Assembly (NCBI GenBank): GCA_013399855.1
Contig: VXAY01006156.1
Location: 310,001-374,000, forward strand
Direction of reading: 5' to 3'
Length of the DNA stretch: 64,000 bases
DNA from: Oxyruncus cristatus
Taxonomy: Eukaryota > Chordata > Aves > Passeriformes > Cotingidae
Below are positions 24,801-37,260 of the stretch, piece after piece (position 1 is the first letter of the stretch; every line of letters begins with the position of its first letter). The notes beneath the pieces were generated by a model, which ran no database searches, was not told the origin of the DNA, and saw only the letters and a program-made list of their open reading frames with translations. A program made the translations under genes and the position numbers.

Positions 24801-26352
24801 GGAAAATATGGCAAGATAAATACTAGAGTAATATAAATTTAAAGAGGAAACAGAAGTATTTACAATGGAACAAAAGGGAACAAAGCAAAAAATCATGAAA
24901 AAGATTTAAAAAACCCTAACACATGAAAAGTGACATAAGAGTTCAAAAAAATGTTGAGAAAGCTTGAGGCAAATATGTTTTCTCTACTTTAAAATGTTAA
25001 CCAGGAACAAATTAGTAAAAAGGAAAAAAGAAATCTCATATCCTAGCTTGCCTGAGGCAACGAAGGCTTAAATGATGAAGGAACATTATTTAGCAGAAAT
25101 TGGTGTTCAGAAAAGACTATGATTGTTGTATTGTGAATGAATGCAATTGTCAGGAAAGAAACAAATATTTTTTTCTGAGCTGGAAAAGAGCACATCAGGA
25201 AGCACTTTTTGGTACCATTGCTCTCTGATTTCATCTACAGGACCTCCTGTTATATCAAGACACAAGACATGTCTTTCTGGGATGTGCTGCTGTAAAGCAG
25301 AAAGCTGGGAAAAGCTGAAGTGAATGATTGATGAAGGCCAGAGTAGAAAGATTAGCTGCATTTTTTTTTAATTGCTTCTGATATTCACTATCTTTCACCA
25401 AGCTCGTCCTGGAAGATTTTCAACCTCAGATAATAAAAATAAGGATACCCTTGAAGACAGAGCACTAACTTTGAGGGTCATAAGGCCTTAATACTTCTGA
25501 ACTAGTTGTAGAAGCCCACTATCTTGTCAGTGTGGAGTCCTTCCTCCCAGCTAGGAACCATTGCATGAATGAGGTGGGACAGCATTCCATATTATTATGG
25601 AATCGATGTTCTTTCAAAACAGTGTTTTTTGAGGGGTGGGTGTGAGTTACAAATATGCATATGTACAAATGTGGCAAATCATAAGAGTCTATAAATCTTT
25701 AAAGAAAACTTAAGTAACAGGAAAAGCTAAGGGACAGGTATAGGTTTGCTATTCCTTGACCTCCAGGGAGTGGAAAATGACTTTACCTTGATAAACACTA
25801 TTTCAGGCTGTCAGCCTTCTGCATATTCAATACCAGCAGAAATCAAAGTCAAATCTGGTGTAGCCCAATGCATTTTTATTCTTCCTTTCAAAGTTACCCT
25901 TTCAACATCTGTGCTTTTTCTCTAATAAGAAAGAATGCATTAATTAACTGCAACAGCTTCTGTCCTTTGCTTTAGCCTCACTAGTTTTTTTTTACACTCA
26001 GTTATTTACTTAGGCTCTTTAACAAGGGAAGTGTACACTCCTTTTCCGTGCCCATTTCCTTTTTGTTTATTTTCAGTGGAAGCAGATGCACATTAGTACC
26101 ACAGTTTTAAGTAATCTAGCATGTGCCAATTTACAATGGTATCTCCAGTGCTTTGTACAGCATTACATCAATGCAAAATGGTTGATTACTACATGCTGAA
26201 TTACCAAACACCAGAGTAATTGTTACGGTAATGTATATTGTTACCTTGATGTGGTTTATATCTAAGTGTTTTTCACCCAGTAACAAAGTAAGCTAAAGAG
26301 CTGTAAACTGCAACCCTGAATCAATGTCAATACCTGTATCTAGCAACAAAAT

Positions 26353-26385
<33 letters not shown>

Positions 26386-27389
26386 AAGGAAATGTGGGGC
26401 ATACACCGACAAATGGAAATATGTTGAACATAAAGTAAAAGAATAAATTAACACTTCTCTTTCTTGCCTCAGTGTCCTAGAAAGCTGTATATAGATGATA
26501 GCATAACACACTACTGATTTGTTGCAGCTGCTTCTCTGTTTTCTATCAGAATGTAGCTCACTCCAATTTTGTGCTCTATTTTCATTTCTCTTTCGTACAG
26601 CTCCAAACACCCTCTTTAGTAACACTTCTGTCAAATGTCTACAGTTTTCAAAAAAATTACGGTAATTCCAAATTTATAATTCATCTTTTGAAAAAAAGAA
26701 ACCTGTGTACTCTGACAATATAAAATTGCCTTTTCTTATTAAGCTATTCAGGTATCAGTGGAATTGTTATAGCTAGGACTGCAATCATTACAGATTATGA
26801 TTGATATGCAAGAGGATGTGAACATAGCTATAAGATTTTCTTCATTTTCAAAGTGAAGAAACATAAAAATGTTTTAAATGCATAAAATAGTTCCTTTGTT
26901 TCAGTTTTCATTTTAAAGCAAACATCTTTAGCAGAAATTCTTTGAGGACCTGGAGATTTAGGTTTGTCTGGGTCACTGGGCACCCAGATGTTCTGAGTCT
27001 TACCTTTGTGTTGAAAAACCTTCTCTGTTTTAAACCTCTAGATTTGAAAAATTTAGCAGATAGCTGTGGCAAAATCTGGGAAGTTTTCACCTTTCCTCTC
27101 TTAGGTTCCTAAGCAAAATCATTCTGAAAAGCTGTATTTCAGATACATGGAAATAACATTAACTCACAGTCTAACTACTTAGATTGGCTTTTGTTTGCAT
27201 AAGGCTGAGACTGGGTTTTGTTGGATGTCACTAGAGTATTTAATTACTGTATTTTCAGAGTTCATGACACTGGCATGCTTTGATATTCGGTTATTGTGGG
27301 AAGATAGCTGGGGGTAAAAATGAAAGAAAACTGTGGTGTTATATTCACATCTTAACCGAAGTTATGACAGTATGAAAATTATAGGGTAA
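21876..27389. other. non-coding stretch
   Basis: AT-rich with no gene recognised. It includes a TG-rich degenerate patch at about 24,562-24,600. The 190-codon minus-strand frame at 24324-24896 is rich in L, F and S, lacks any domain, and overlaps frames in other phases, so I do not treat it as coding. Poly(A) runs occur at 26355-26383. Confidence 0.5.
26355..26383. repeat. poly(A) tract, 29 bases
   Basis: An uninterrupted A run followed by 'ggaaggaaatg'. No retrogene body was recognised upstream. Confidence 0.95.
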
Positions 27390-28390
27390 AATGCAGCTAC
27401 TGCTCCCTGGATGGAATGCGGTTGGCAGCTCCGTGATGATTCCCCACACAACAGTCAGAACCTGCTCAGGGGGATGGAATGGAGGGTGGGGCAGAGTGGA
27501 GACATTGCAGGCAGATTCTGCGGAACTCCCTGCAGAGAGGGGAACTCGATGGTACTTTGCAGCTGATAAACAGCATAGCACCTGTCAATCAAGGGAGAGA
27601 GGAGAAGATATCCTGCTGCTGAGCCAATAACTGTGGTGAAATCTCTCTCCTTAGATGAACTTGGTTCATAAAAGCTTAAGTAAAGCACACCACCATCCCA
27701 GAGTTACCTGCCTCCAAGGAATGACCCACCCCTGCTGGGTATGTGCTCTATATTTTTTTGACTGTATCTTTAAAAGTGAACTGAGAAAATTTTACACCAA
27801 TCAGTAACAAAGGAATATATGACTAGAGTCACTCAAGCTCCACCTAAACATAAGAAATAGTTTAAAAGTAAGTCCAAAACGAGGAAAAAGTGAGGGAAGG
27901 CTCAATCATTACTGCTGGGATCACTTGATGGCCTGAACCTCTCTTCTCCCCCATTGGGATGCCTGTTGGGTAAGAATGGTACTCTACATGCACTGAATAC
28001 TTTTATTGGGATAGAACTTGTCTGTGTATTGCTATAAATATGTTTTTGCAGTCAGATACTATCACCAGCAATCTTGGAACCTTAACCTGTCACAATTTGT
28101 ATTAATAAAGAGTGTTATTCTGTAAACTGTGAAAGTGAGTCCTTAACAGGCACGAGCAGTTGCCAGGAGCGGGAACACTCTCAAATAAAGTAGGAAGACC
28201 TGCTGAGGGGGTCTCCCTTAAGCTTTCAGCTCAGCCCTCTGAAAAGGGCAGTTGAATCACCCTCAGATACCGCAGGACTGTGCGGTGAAGGATCCCCATA
28301 ATAGGACGCTCACAGACTGGTCAGGCAGAAGGGCCTATGCTTTCTTGGGGCACAGACAGACAAATCACTAAGGGCTGAGGAAATCTCCCT
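27390..28390 (+). mobile_element. LTR-like retroelement block (plus strand)
   Basis: A region with mixed GC content unlike its flanks. Toward its right side it reads 'gtcacaatttgt', then AATAAA at 28104-28109, 'gagtgttattctgtaaactg' and 'gtgaaagtgagtcctt', a typical end of an avian endogenous-retrovirus LTR transcript. GC-rich sequence continues to about 28,390 and may be U5 and leader. The bases from 28318 (tggtcaggcagaagg) start with TGG and could be a primer-binding site, but the match to a tRNA 3' end was not established. No gag, pol or env coding was seen; the frames at 27345-27688 on both strands have no domain. The left boundary is soft and no target duplication was found. Confidence 0.5.
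28104..28109 (+). terminator. AATAAA polyadenylation signal in the LTR-like block
   Basis: AATAAA in the context 'tattaataaagagtgttatt', near the end of the proposed LTR. A second AATAAA lies about 75 bases further on. Confidence 0.45.
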
Positions 28391-31300
28391 TTTTCATATG
28401 ACAATCATTAACAAAAGGTCAGGTTAAGGAAAACACATGGAAATATTTGCTTATAATGCGTGAAGATAGACAACTCAGTTACTAAGATTTATCTGTGTTT
28501 ACATTGAAGTTGTATGAGCAGATCCATATTTAAGACTAAAATTAATATGGTGTAGATTATTTTATCTCCTACCAGTGGCGATGGTAGTTATTTTTTATTT
28601 CCTACTGGGTGGCACTCACAGAAGAGAACCTTAGGAATGTACTTTTTTTTTCACAGTACCATATTTCAAGGGTTATCTGCATGATTTCGATTCAAATTTT
28701 CTTAATCTGTTTTTCCCTTTCTTTCCCTCAATGCTAGTGCGTCTGAACTATGCAGGAAAGCAGCTTGAAAGCTACAAGAGCAGGAAAACAAAAGTCAAAG
28801 ATGGAGGAATGATAGGAGTCTTGGCATCCCTTGCTATAGAAGGGAAAGTGAAAACAGAGAAAAAAAGATACATCTCAAAAAAAATCCTGCAAACCAAAAT
28901 GCTTTCATGTACATTTTGGTGAGACAGTATTAAAAGTATGATTCTTGTTGTCATTAACCTGATTTAATATAAATTCTACCCCTAGGAGCCTATCCTTGTT
29001 AAAGCAGGGAATTCTTTCACTGACTTAAGGTGTATAATGTTGGTTGGATTCAGTATTGATTTTTAAAGATTAACACCAATAGCATAAAAATCCGTCAGCG
29101 TTTAGAACTCAAAATTTAAATCTTGGTTACCCACCTTTCTCTAAAACATATGTATGCACATAGTCCTTACAAATATTTATATCTTTTTCCTTTTTTTTGG
29201 GGGGGGAGAGGGGTGGGCATAGTTTCTGATTGGTCCTGTATTTATTCCTTTTCTTTCTGCATTCAGTGTCTTGTTCATACTGGTGTCAGCATTTTTATTT
29301 CTTTCATATTTAGATCATTGAGATTTATTCTTACTCTTTCTAATTTTGCATTTATAATCAGACTCAGCTGACCAAACTCATGACCAAATTCATGAAAACT
29401 TGTGAAAATTACTTATCAACTTCACATGGCAGAACGTTTTATATCAGAGTAGACTTTGATATATATTAGTATATTTTTTTAATGTGTATTGCAAGCCATC
29501 TATTAGGAAGCCAGTATTAATATACATCTTCTGCATCTTAGTGCTATGTTTCTTTTCCAAACCCACTAAAAACAAGACAACACAAAAAAATCAGTCATTC
29601 CATTCCAATAAATGTGCTTCCTAAAATACAATTTATTATAGTCTCCTTCTGAGTGTAGCCTCTATGAACTTGTGTGTATTATGTGGTAGGACTATTCAGC
29701 TTTCTCTCTTCCTGATGCCAAAATATAGAGCAAATTAATAATTAAAATCTCATTGATACATTTAATTTCATGGTTGGAAGTAGAAACTAACACATGGACA
29801 GGAAAATTTTAGTCCTGCTCTCTAATAGATGGACTTAACGTTTTTAGTTGCTTCGGATGTAATGCATGCAGACTTAGGAAATTAGATATTGTTCCTTTCT
29901 CGTGTGTTGCTGAACCCTGAAGAAAAAATATTACCCAGTATGGAACCTTGATTATGTTTTGGGGTTTTTTTCCTCTTAATAAACGTAATTGTCATTTTAG
30001 TGGAATGACCACATTCATTTTCTAAGGAATTAATCTTAGGTAGGCATCTACATATTACTCAGTAAAAATACATTTAAAATAATCACTCAGTAGCCAAGAA
30101 AAAATAGCAAATGTGTCCATGCTTCTCTCTGCTTTTAAGAAAGTAATTTTTTTTTTTTTTCCTGCAAACCAAAATGTCAAAGTATCAAATGCTCCAGTGT
30201 GGCAGGAGAAAGCAACAGTCAAAATTCTGGACATTTTAAAGATTGGCAATGAATTTCAGAAACTGACTAACTAGAACCTCACTGTGTGCTTTGAGCAGGA
30301 TTATAATGTAATAACACCATTTTCTTTGATCTATCCTCTTTACTTAAAGTGAGAAGTGTCTTATCAAAGCTCAGAGTTATTTAACCAACTAAAGACTTGT
30401 ATGTGAACAACTGTCATTGTTGTCTTTTCAGTTTGAAATCATATAAACATAGAGAAGGAAATTCAGGAGCTAGAATGTGGAGAGCAAGGAGGAGCTGGGC
30501 TGGTTTCAGAAGGAGCTCTTTGATATTTAGGCTCTTTGTTCCGGGTAAAGTAGAAAAGTTTGCATATGCATTTTAAATGGTTATAAAAAAGTTATTTTCC
30601 ATACTATGTTTAGAGCCCTGATGTTGGATGACTTGCATAAATGCTACCCAGTCCTTTTACAGCAATGTGAAGCGCACCCATTCCTTAAAGTGTTTGAGGA
30701 ACAGAATCTTACAGACTCCACCAAAATAAGAGAAGCTTTAAAAATAATCTCTTGCTAAAACAACAATGATGGAGTATTCACCTTGTAGTAGAATCATGGC
30801 AGTCCTGCTTTAACTCTGTTCTCAAATGTTCTTAAAACACTGAGTCAACTTCTAAATGGTTCCTCAAGTCTTGGTCTTCACCAGATTGTTTACATTATGT
30901 ATTATACCAACCTTTTCATTAGGTGTGTTCCATATGCTGGGATCAGGGTTGTAGGAAACTATATGAAATAGAGTTTAGGGTAGTAATGATGAAACAGACA
31001 TTTACAGTTGTGGCAGCAAGAACCCCCATGGTTTCCCAGCAAGGGACTGCAATTTTACTCAGGATTGTTTCCTCATGTGAAGTACACAGCAGAATCCTAA
31101 TTCTGGTTATAGCAATGGGAAATGGGACAGAAAGTTGCTGCAAGGAGGAAAACCCCTTCTTGCACTGAAGCAACCTCGTGTGCGATATTTTGTCTATTTA
31201 GAATCATCCCTGTGGTTGGTACTAAAGGCATTATCTCCCAGGAGATCATTATCTGATGATTGCATTCCATCATGGATTGCTCTCAGTGACCTGAGTTCTG

Positions 31301-33306
31301 TTGGAAAATCTTATTTTTGTAACACCTGCTACATCCCTGTCTCCTGTTCGAAATCTAATTCCTCTTTTGGCCTGATGCTTTGCTACATTTCCCACAATCT
31401 GTTCTTCTCTGTTACAAAGCAGTGTTCAGCAAGAGTATGACCTACTGTAGTAACATCCTCTACCCGTACTTCATTACATCTGTCAATATTTTGCCAAAGG
31501 GACTTGCTCTTAGATACTCCCTCTTCCTACACAATTTTTTTCACTTCTGCTTTTCCCTGTATTTCACTGTCATTGCTATGGGAACTGCCTATTTACATTT
31601 TATTGTGTTGGGCAAGTTGTTATATTTGTATCAAAATACAGCTGACATAAAAGCTTCAATTTTCAAAACAGAATTTTAAACTCAGTATATTTATATGTTT
31701 TTTTACAATATGCCATATACTTATAACAAAGTCATAGGGCTGGATTTGCATATGGCTAGTATTAAGCCTCCTATGCCTCCTGGAGGCTTTCCCAGTACTT
31801 TATTAAAATCATATGCTTTGATTTTTCATAATTAGAAAGATATTTGAAACATATTAAAATATTAAAATTATGTCAAGATAGGATATGCTTTATTTTATGG
31901 CCTTATTCTAGCTATTCTCGATTTTCTTTATCATATTTTTGAATGATTATTCATTCTTATCCACTGACGTGAGTTCCTTTTCTAACATTTCACCTTAAAA
32001 GTGTGGAAAATGATACAGTTAGATGCTATTCTTTTTGTCCAAAAATGCTACATAAAGAAGACCCCATTTTAAAGACTTTTAGGCTTCTGAAATGTAAGAA
32101 GAAACAGAATTTTAAAAAGAGAAAACATCTAAAGGCTAATTTTTGTCTGTCTGAATCTTAAAGCAAAAAGCAGTCTTAAGGAAAGCATCTTAGATGAACA
32201 GTGCATGTTAAATTGCAAACTGAGAACTCATGTTATAAAGCCCTTTCATTTTCTGAACTGTATGCAGAAATTACTGTGAACTTTTATACAGGTTTCCTTT
32301 TTTGAGGGCTTTTTGAAGTTCCCCTTAACTGGCTGCTCTGCATCCTGATTGAGGTTCAGCACATTTATATCCAAAGGAAATCACATCAGGGCTAGAAGTA
32401 AATGACATTGCTTCAGAAGACTACTTCTTCTTACAGAAATAATTTTTCCAACCTCCTTTTGATCTTCCGATAAAAAATTTAATATAATTATTTAAAGCAG
32501 AAAAACCTTTAAGCTTTCAGCCGTTACTATAACCTATAAAAATAGTCCTTTGTAATAAATTAATTACCTTTTCAGTTCATGTATTCATTCAGAACTGTAT
32601 ATGCAGAATCACAGTGTGACTTGTAAGTGTAACATCAAGCCCTACCTGTAATTGGCAGCTTGAAAAAGGGTAGGTCAATTTTTGCTTCTGAACATTTTAA
32701 GCCAAATTACTGTTTTCAAGTGACCCCAGAATGGAAAGGTATGAACTACTTGACCCAGATGTGGAGAGCAATGATTTACAACTTTGTTCTGAATCCTCCT
32801 GAAAAGCCAGAGATTTTGTTCTTTCAAAAATTAATTTGCTGGCAAGATACAGTTAACTGTTAGTAGTGAGGGATGTGGGTGGGATAATTTCTATTGTTTT
32901 GTCTTTTTCTTGGTTTTTTTTTTGTTTGGGGGTTTTTTTTAAATTTTTTTTGGAGGCTGTTTTTGTTTTCCCCAGAATGTATCAGGCTGATTTTCATGGC
33001 AAATTGGAGTTCTGGCCTGTGAAGAGGAATTAGACAGTATATGCAGTGGAGGTCATGTGGGTTTTTTTTTCCTCTTGATGATCTATTTGAGAGAATCTAT
33101 CACATAGTAATCCTCAAAGGGTACCATTTTCATTTCTAAAATGTTCAGAATGACTATTGACTACAGTGAATTAAATTAAGGGCCAGTCTCTGGAAACGTT
33201 ATTGTGTCCATAGTATTTTCACTGAGGCAAGTCAATATGAGATGGGTTTTGTTTTTTTTATTTGTAAGAAAATGCAAAATCCACCTTTGAGCCCAAGCTT
33301 TCCTAC

Positions 33307-33344
33307 AAATGCTCTCAAACAGAAAAAAAAATGCTCTCAAACAG
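33307..33344. repeat. tandem 22-bp duplication
   Basis: 'aaatgctctcaaacag' occurs at 33307-33322 and again at 33329-33344, separated by A-rich sequence. This is probably a slippage duplication. Confidence 0.85.
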
Positions 33345-34318
33345 GAAAAAAACCCAAACCAAACATTTTCTTTTAATATTAGGCCCCTGTGTCCATCTAC
33401 CTTTGTGAGGCAGTGCCCAGTGTTCATTTGTTACCTTCAGTGCTTGTCTTTGAAAACTGTCTTTTGTACAGAGATACAAGTGTTTGCCCTGAGATGAGTA
33501 TGTCTCACTTGTACAGTGGGAAGGTTTGGTTTCACCAAAATCAGTCACCTTTTGTGAGCAAAAATCTGTCTGTTCTTTATTAAATTCTATATCTTACATG
33601 GATAGAAAATTACTCAATTTTTAAAGGAACATTTAAAAACTTTTTTTCTCATTCAGCTGGTTTTCTTTTAGATGCAAATATTTTATAGCAGCAGGCTTTA
33701 CAGGGTTTTGGTGATTTTTTTTGCCAGCAACAATCCTAGTTATCATAATGCATCAGATCTCCTTGAGCCTGTACTTTGTATTTTTGTGTAAATTAAAGTA
33801 TAAAAACAAAGTCTAATTTTTTAACTTTAGACCTAGCTTTGAAAGCCAGTAGCATGGTGTTTCTCCTGGTATCCCCCAACTGAAATTTATTCTGATTTCA
33901 CATATATAGCAAAATTTCTTGCAGTTAAGTCCCATACAATTCATTGCCTCTTTATTTGATCAGTTTCTATGGTCCTTCTTGAATGTTTAGTGTATACAGT
34001 GGATCCACTGGTTAAAAAAATTTACTGCAATGTTTTATAAAATTTTATTTTAAATGAATGCATGGACCAAAAAAAGCTATTTCCCTTGTCATTTTACCAG
34101 CAGCCTCATCATTGTTAGCAGTCACAGAATGTGTATATTAGATAGAAGCCATGACACAAATTATCATATTTATGAACGTTTTCTTCAGATTTATTGATTG
34201 TAGAGAATTTCTTCAATCTTTATGTTGCTTCATTTTTGTTGTGCTTTCTGGGAAACAGTAAGTATTTAAAAATAATATTAAAAATATGAATAAACCATTA
34301 TTAGTGCACAGGAGAGAA

Positions 34319-34366
34319 GAGAATATAATTAAATACAATAAATACATGAGAATATAATTAAATACA
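34319..34366. repeat. 19-bp direct repeat, 29-bp period
   Basis: 'gagaatataattaaataca' occurs at 34319-34337 and 34348-34366 without a mismatch, in AT-rich DNA. Confidence 0.85.
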
Positions 34367-34652
34367 CTGTAGACTGGAACATCAGTAACGTTGCACTAGA
34401 AAAGAGAACCTCCTGTAATGCCTTCCTGTAAAGCCATCACATTTGCTCAGTGCTATTAACATTGAAGGAGGCTGCAAAACAGCTCATTAGCTCCCACCAG
34501 ATGTTTTCCACTTCAGACCACTGCTATCAAGTGGCAGATATTGCCTGGCACAAGAATTAGATACAAAGAGCTGTGAACTGCAAAATCTATGTACTTATCA
34601 TATTCTATACAATGCTCTTCTCCCTGATAGTATTTTCTGCTCTCTCCTCCAT

Positions 34653-34977
34653 GGAATCCATCCTAGGGTGATGAGGGAGCTGGCAGAAGAGCTCGCCAAG
34701 CCTCCCTCCATCATTTACCAACAGTCCTGGCTCACTGGGGAGGTCCCAGACGACTGGAAGTTGGTGAATGTCACACCAATGCACAAAAAGGGCCAGAAGG
34801 AGGACCCGAGAAACGAAAGGTCTGTCAGCCTGACCTCAGTGCCTGGCAAGGTGATGGAGCAGATCATCCTAAGTGCAATCACACAGCACCTACAGGATGG
34901 ACAAGGGATCAGACCCAGCCAGCACAGCTTTAGGAGGGGCAGGTCCTGTCTGACCAACCTGATCTCCTTCTACGATC
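34653..34977 (+). pseudogene. CR1 ORF2 remnant: N-terminal part of the reverse transcriptase
   Basis: About 108 codons without a stop, from G-I-H-P-R-V-M-R-E-L to the gap. This is the fingers region of the CR1 reverse transcriptase, the enzyme that copies element RNA during retrotransposition. Landmarks in order are STGEVP-like LTGEVPDDWKLVNVTP (about residues 29-44), HKKGQKEDP, SLTSVPGKVMEQII (about residues 61-74) and QHSFRRGRSCLTNLISF just before the gap. The usual N-Y-R-P-V-S-L of the family reads N-E-R-S-V-S-L here, losing two residues normally kept, which points to decay. The endonuclease half and the start of ORF2 are absent because the element is 5'-truncated. The catalytic A/F-D-D region falls in the gap. 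It is not a host gene. Confidence 0.92.
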
Positions 34978-35934
34978 NNNNNNNNNNNNNNNNNNNNNNN
35001 NNNNNNNNNNNNNNNNNNNNNNNNNNNNNNNNNNNNNNNNNNNNNNNNNNNNNNNNNNNNNNNNNNNNNNNNNNNNNNNNNNNNNNNNNNNNNNNNNNNN
35101 NNNNNNNNNNNNNNNNNNNNNNNNNNNNNNNNNNNNNNNNNNNNNNNNNNNNNNNNNNNNNNNNNNNNNNNNNNNNNNNNNNNNNNNNNNNNNNNNNNNN
35201 NNNNNNNNNNNNNNNNNNNNNNNNNNNNNNNNNNNNNNNNNNNNNNNNNNNNNNNNNNNNNNNNNNNNNNNNNNNNNNNNNNNNNNNNNNNNNNNNNNNN
35301 NNNNNNNNNNNNNNNNNNNNNNNNNNNNNNNNNNNNNNNNNNNNNNNNNNNNNNNNNNNNNNNNNNNNNNNNNNNNNNNNNNNNNNNNNNNNNNNNNNNN
35401 NNNNNNNNNNNNNNNNNNNNNNNNNNNNNNNNNNNNNNNNNNNNNNNNNNNNNNNNNNNNNNNNNNNNNNNNNNNNNNNNNNNNNNNNNNNNNNNNNNNN
35501 NNNNNNNNNNNNNNNNNNNNNNNNNNNNNNNNNNNNNNNNNNNNNNNNNNNNNNNNNNNNNNNNNNNNNNNNNNNNNNNNNNNNNNNNNNNNNNNNNNNN
35601 NNNNNNNNNNNNNNNNNNNNNNNNNNNNNNNNNNNNNNNNNNNNNNNNNNNNNNNNNNNNNNNNNNNNNNNNNNNNNNNNNNNNNNNNNNNNNNNNNNNN
35701 NNNNNNNNNNNNNNNNNNNNNNNNNNNNNNNNNNNNNNNNNNNNNNNNNNNNNNNNNNNNNNNNNNNNNNNNNNNNNNNNNNNNNNNNNNNNNNNNNNNN
35801 NNNNNNNNNNNNNNNNNNNNNNNNNNNNNNNNNNNNNNNNNNNNNNNNNNNNNNNNNNNNNNNNNNNNNNNNNNNNNNNNNNNNNNNNNNNNNNNNNNNN
35901 NNNNNNNNNNNNNNNNNNNNNNNNNNNNNNNNNN
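34978..35934. other. assembly gap (957 N)
   Basis: A run of N lying entirely inside a CR1 element. Open frames drawn across it on both strands are artefacts of untranslated N. Confidence 1.
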
Positions 35935-36044
35935 CCCTGAGTGCCATGATCTAGTAATCACAGTGGGGTTGGATCAAGGGTTGGACTTAATGATCTCAGA
36001 GGTCTTTTCCAACCCAGTTAATGCTATGATTCCATGATTCTATG

Positions 36045-36599
36045 AGTGATGGAATATTGGGCTGCTGGGGGGCTTTTATTTCCTTTTCAAATGGCAGTTC
36101 ATAAAAGTTTTTTAACATGCCTATATATCATATGGAAAGAGAATAGAATAACTAATAGTCCAAGACAGCACTTTAATATCAATTTCTTTTCAACTACCAA
36201 TACTACTTTACTGGAGTTAAATACTTGATATGAAACACTAACATTGGTAAAATTAGGGTGAATTTAGATCTGAAATTTGACTTTTCCCTGTGTGGTCTAA
36301 ATTTTAACTTGTAAAAGGCCAGATCTTTAGCATTTGGTTTTGAATCTGTTTTTCAGTACTTATTCTCTTGGATTTTTTGAAGGACATTTTTACACAAATC
36401 TCCCCTTGAAAAGGAAAAAGAAAAAAACTTTCATATAGAAAATCATCAGATATTTATTAAAAGAATGATTGTTTTATATACTTAAGAGAAAATGCTGCTT
36501 TCCAGAGCAAATAGTTGGAATGAAAGATATCTCTTCTCTGTCTTCTTCAACACCCTTTACATATTGGTGTTTAGCCAAATTCAGGCTTTCTCTGGTGGT
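36045..36599. other. non-coding spacer
   Basis: AT-rich. The 60-codon frame at 36046-36228 has no domain. Nothing else was recognised. Confidence 0.5.
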
Positions 36600-37260
36600 C
36601 TTGAAATCATTGAAGAGATAACAGGAGCATGAGTTTAGCCCCCTCATCTTTGTAACTACTCTTCCAGTATTTGTAGATTGCTATTAGATTGTCCCTTAGT
36701 CACCCATTCCCCCGACTAAACAAGCTCAGCTGCCTCAAAATTTATTACTTTGATAGCCATTGGCTGGACCCTCTTGGGCTTCTCCGCATACTCAAAAGTG
36801 GACCCAGAAGGAAGCTCAGTGGTCCAGACATGGCAGCACCAGTACTGAGCAGAGGGAGTAAAGCTCCTCTCAAACTGTTTCCCACACTCCCCTAAATGCA
36901 TCCCAATCTGCTGTTTGTCTTACTTGCAGTGAGAGTTGGCTCATAATTCTTTCCTGCATGCGCTGTAGCTGCCTGGTCCTTTTCAGAAAAGTCAGTACTC
37001 ATTTCCCCAGCCTGTACCAATGTGTAGTGTGTCTCTGTCTCACAGCAAAACTTACTCTGTTCTCTGGTGTATTGTCATCTTCAGTCTGTGTCATTATCCA
37101 GGTTGGTGATGAAAACATTTACAAATGTGGATCCCACGTTCAAGCACTGGTTTATTAACACCTGCCAGTATGTGCTGGGTCATTTCTCCAGTTGTCCAGC
37201 CAATTCATGTTCCACTACCAGTCTGCTTGGCCAACCCAAACGTCCATGTTTTACAAATCA
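36600..37260 (-). mobile_element. strongly decayed CR1, ORF2 region (minus strand)
   Basis: Read on the plus strand, a series of words follows the antisense CR1 ORF2 in the right order with many changes. They include 'attgctattagattgtccc', 'actaaacaagctcagctgcc', 'ggctggaccctcttgg', 'gcagcaccagtactgagcag', 'ttggctcataattc', 'ccccagcctgtacc', 'tcattatccaggttggtgat' and 'gtccagccaattc'. The same landmarks occur in order in the 15.7 kb copy and in known avian CR1. No 3' terminus was found. It is much older than the other copies. The frames at 36689-36895, 36716-36901 and 36958-37336 are by-products. Confidence 0.7.

Larger units (their letters stand above)
28391..34649. other. non-coding stretch
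   Basis: No gene or named repeat. It contains a G run at about 29,200, T/G-rich sequence at 32,900-32,960, a 16-base direct repeat at 33307-33344 and a 19-base direct repeat at 34319-34366. Frames at 30923-31168, 31135-31440, 31380-31679, 32660-32863 and 33176-33583 are short, overlapping and without domains. Confidence 0.5.
34650..36044 (+). mobile_element. CR1 retrotransposon (plus strand), interrupted by an assembly gap
   Basis: The left part encodes CR1 reverse transcriptase. The right part (35935-36044) is a CR1 3' end in the same orientation, with the box 'ggttggatcaagggttgg', 'atgatctcagaggtc', 'ttttccaaccc' and terminal octamers 'atgattccatgattctatga'. Order, strand and subfamily agree, so I read both as one insertion with its middle unresolved. 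By comparison with the 15.7 kb copy and usual CR1 spacing, roughly 1.1 kb should be missing, close to the 957 N. Similarity begins near 34650, so the element is 5'-truncated within ORF2. Confidence 0.92.

Noticed and set aside
24324..24896. 190-codon minus-strand open frame, the longest without N apart from the CR1 frame
   Set aside because: Leucine-, phenylalanine- and serine-rich with no domain. It overlaps another minus-strand frame and plus-strand frames, and part of it is encoded by TG-rich simple sequence.
34930..35961. Long frames of 325-428 codons on both strands across the N block
   Set aside because: They consist almost wholly of N. Only 34653-34977 carries real CR1 coding sequence.
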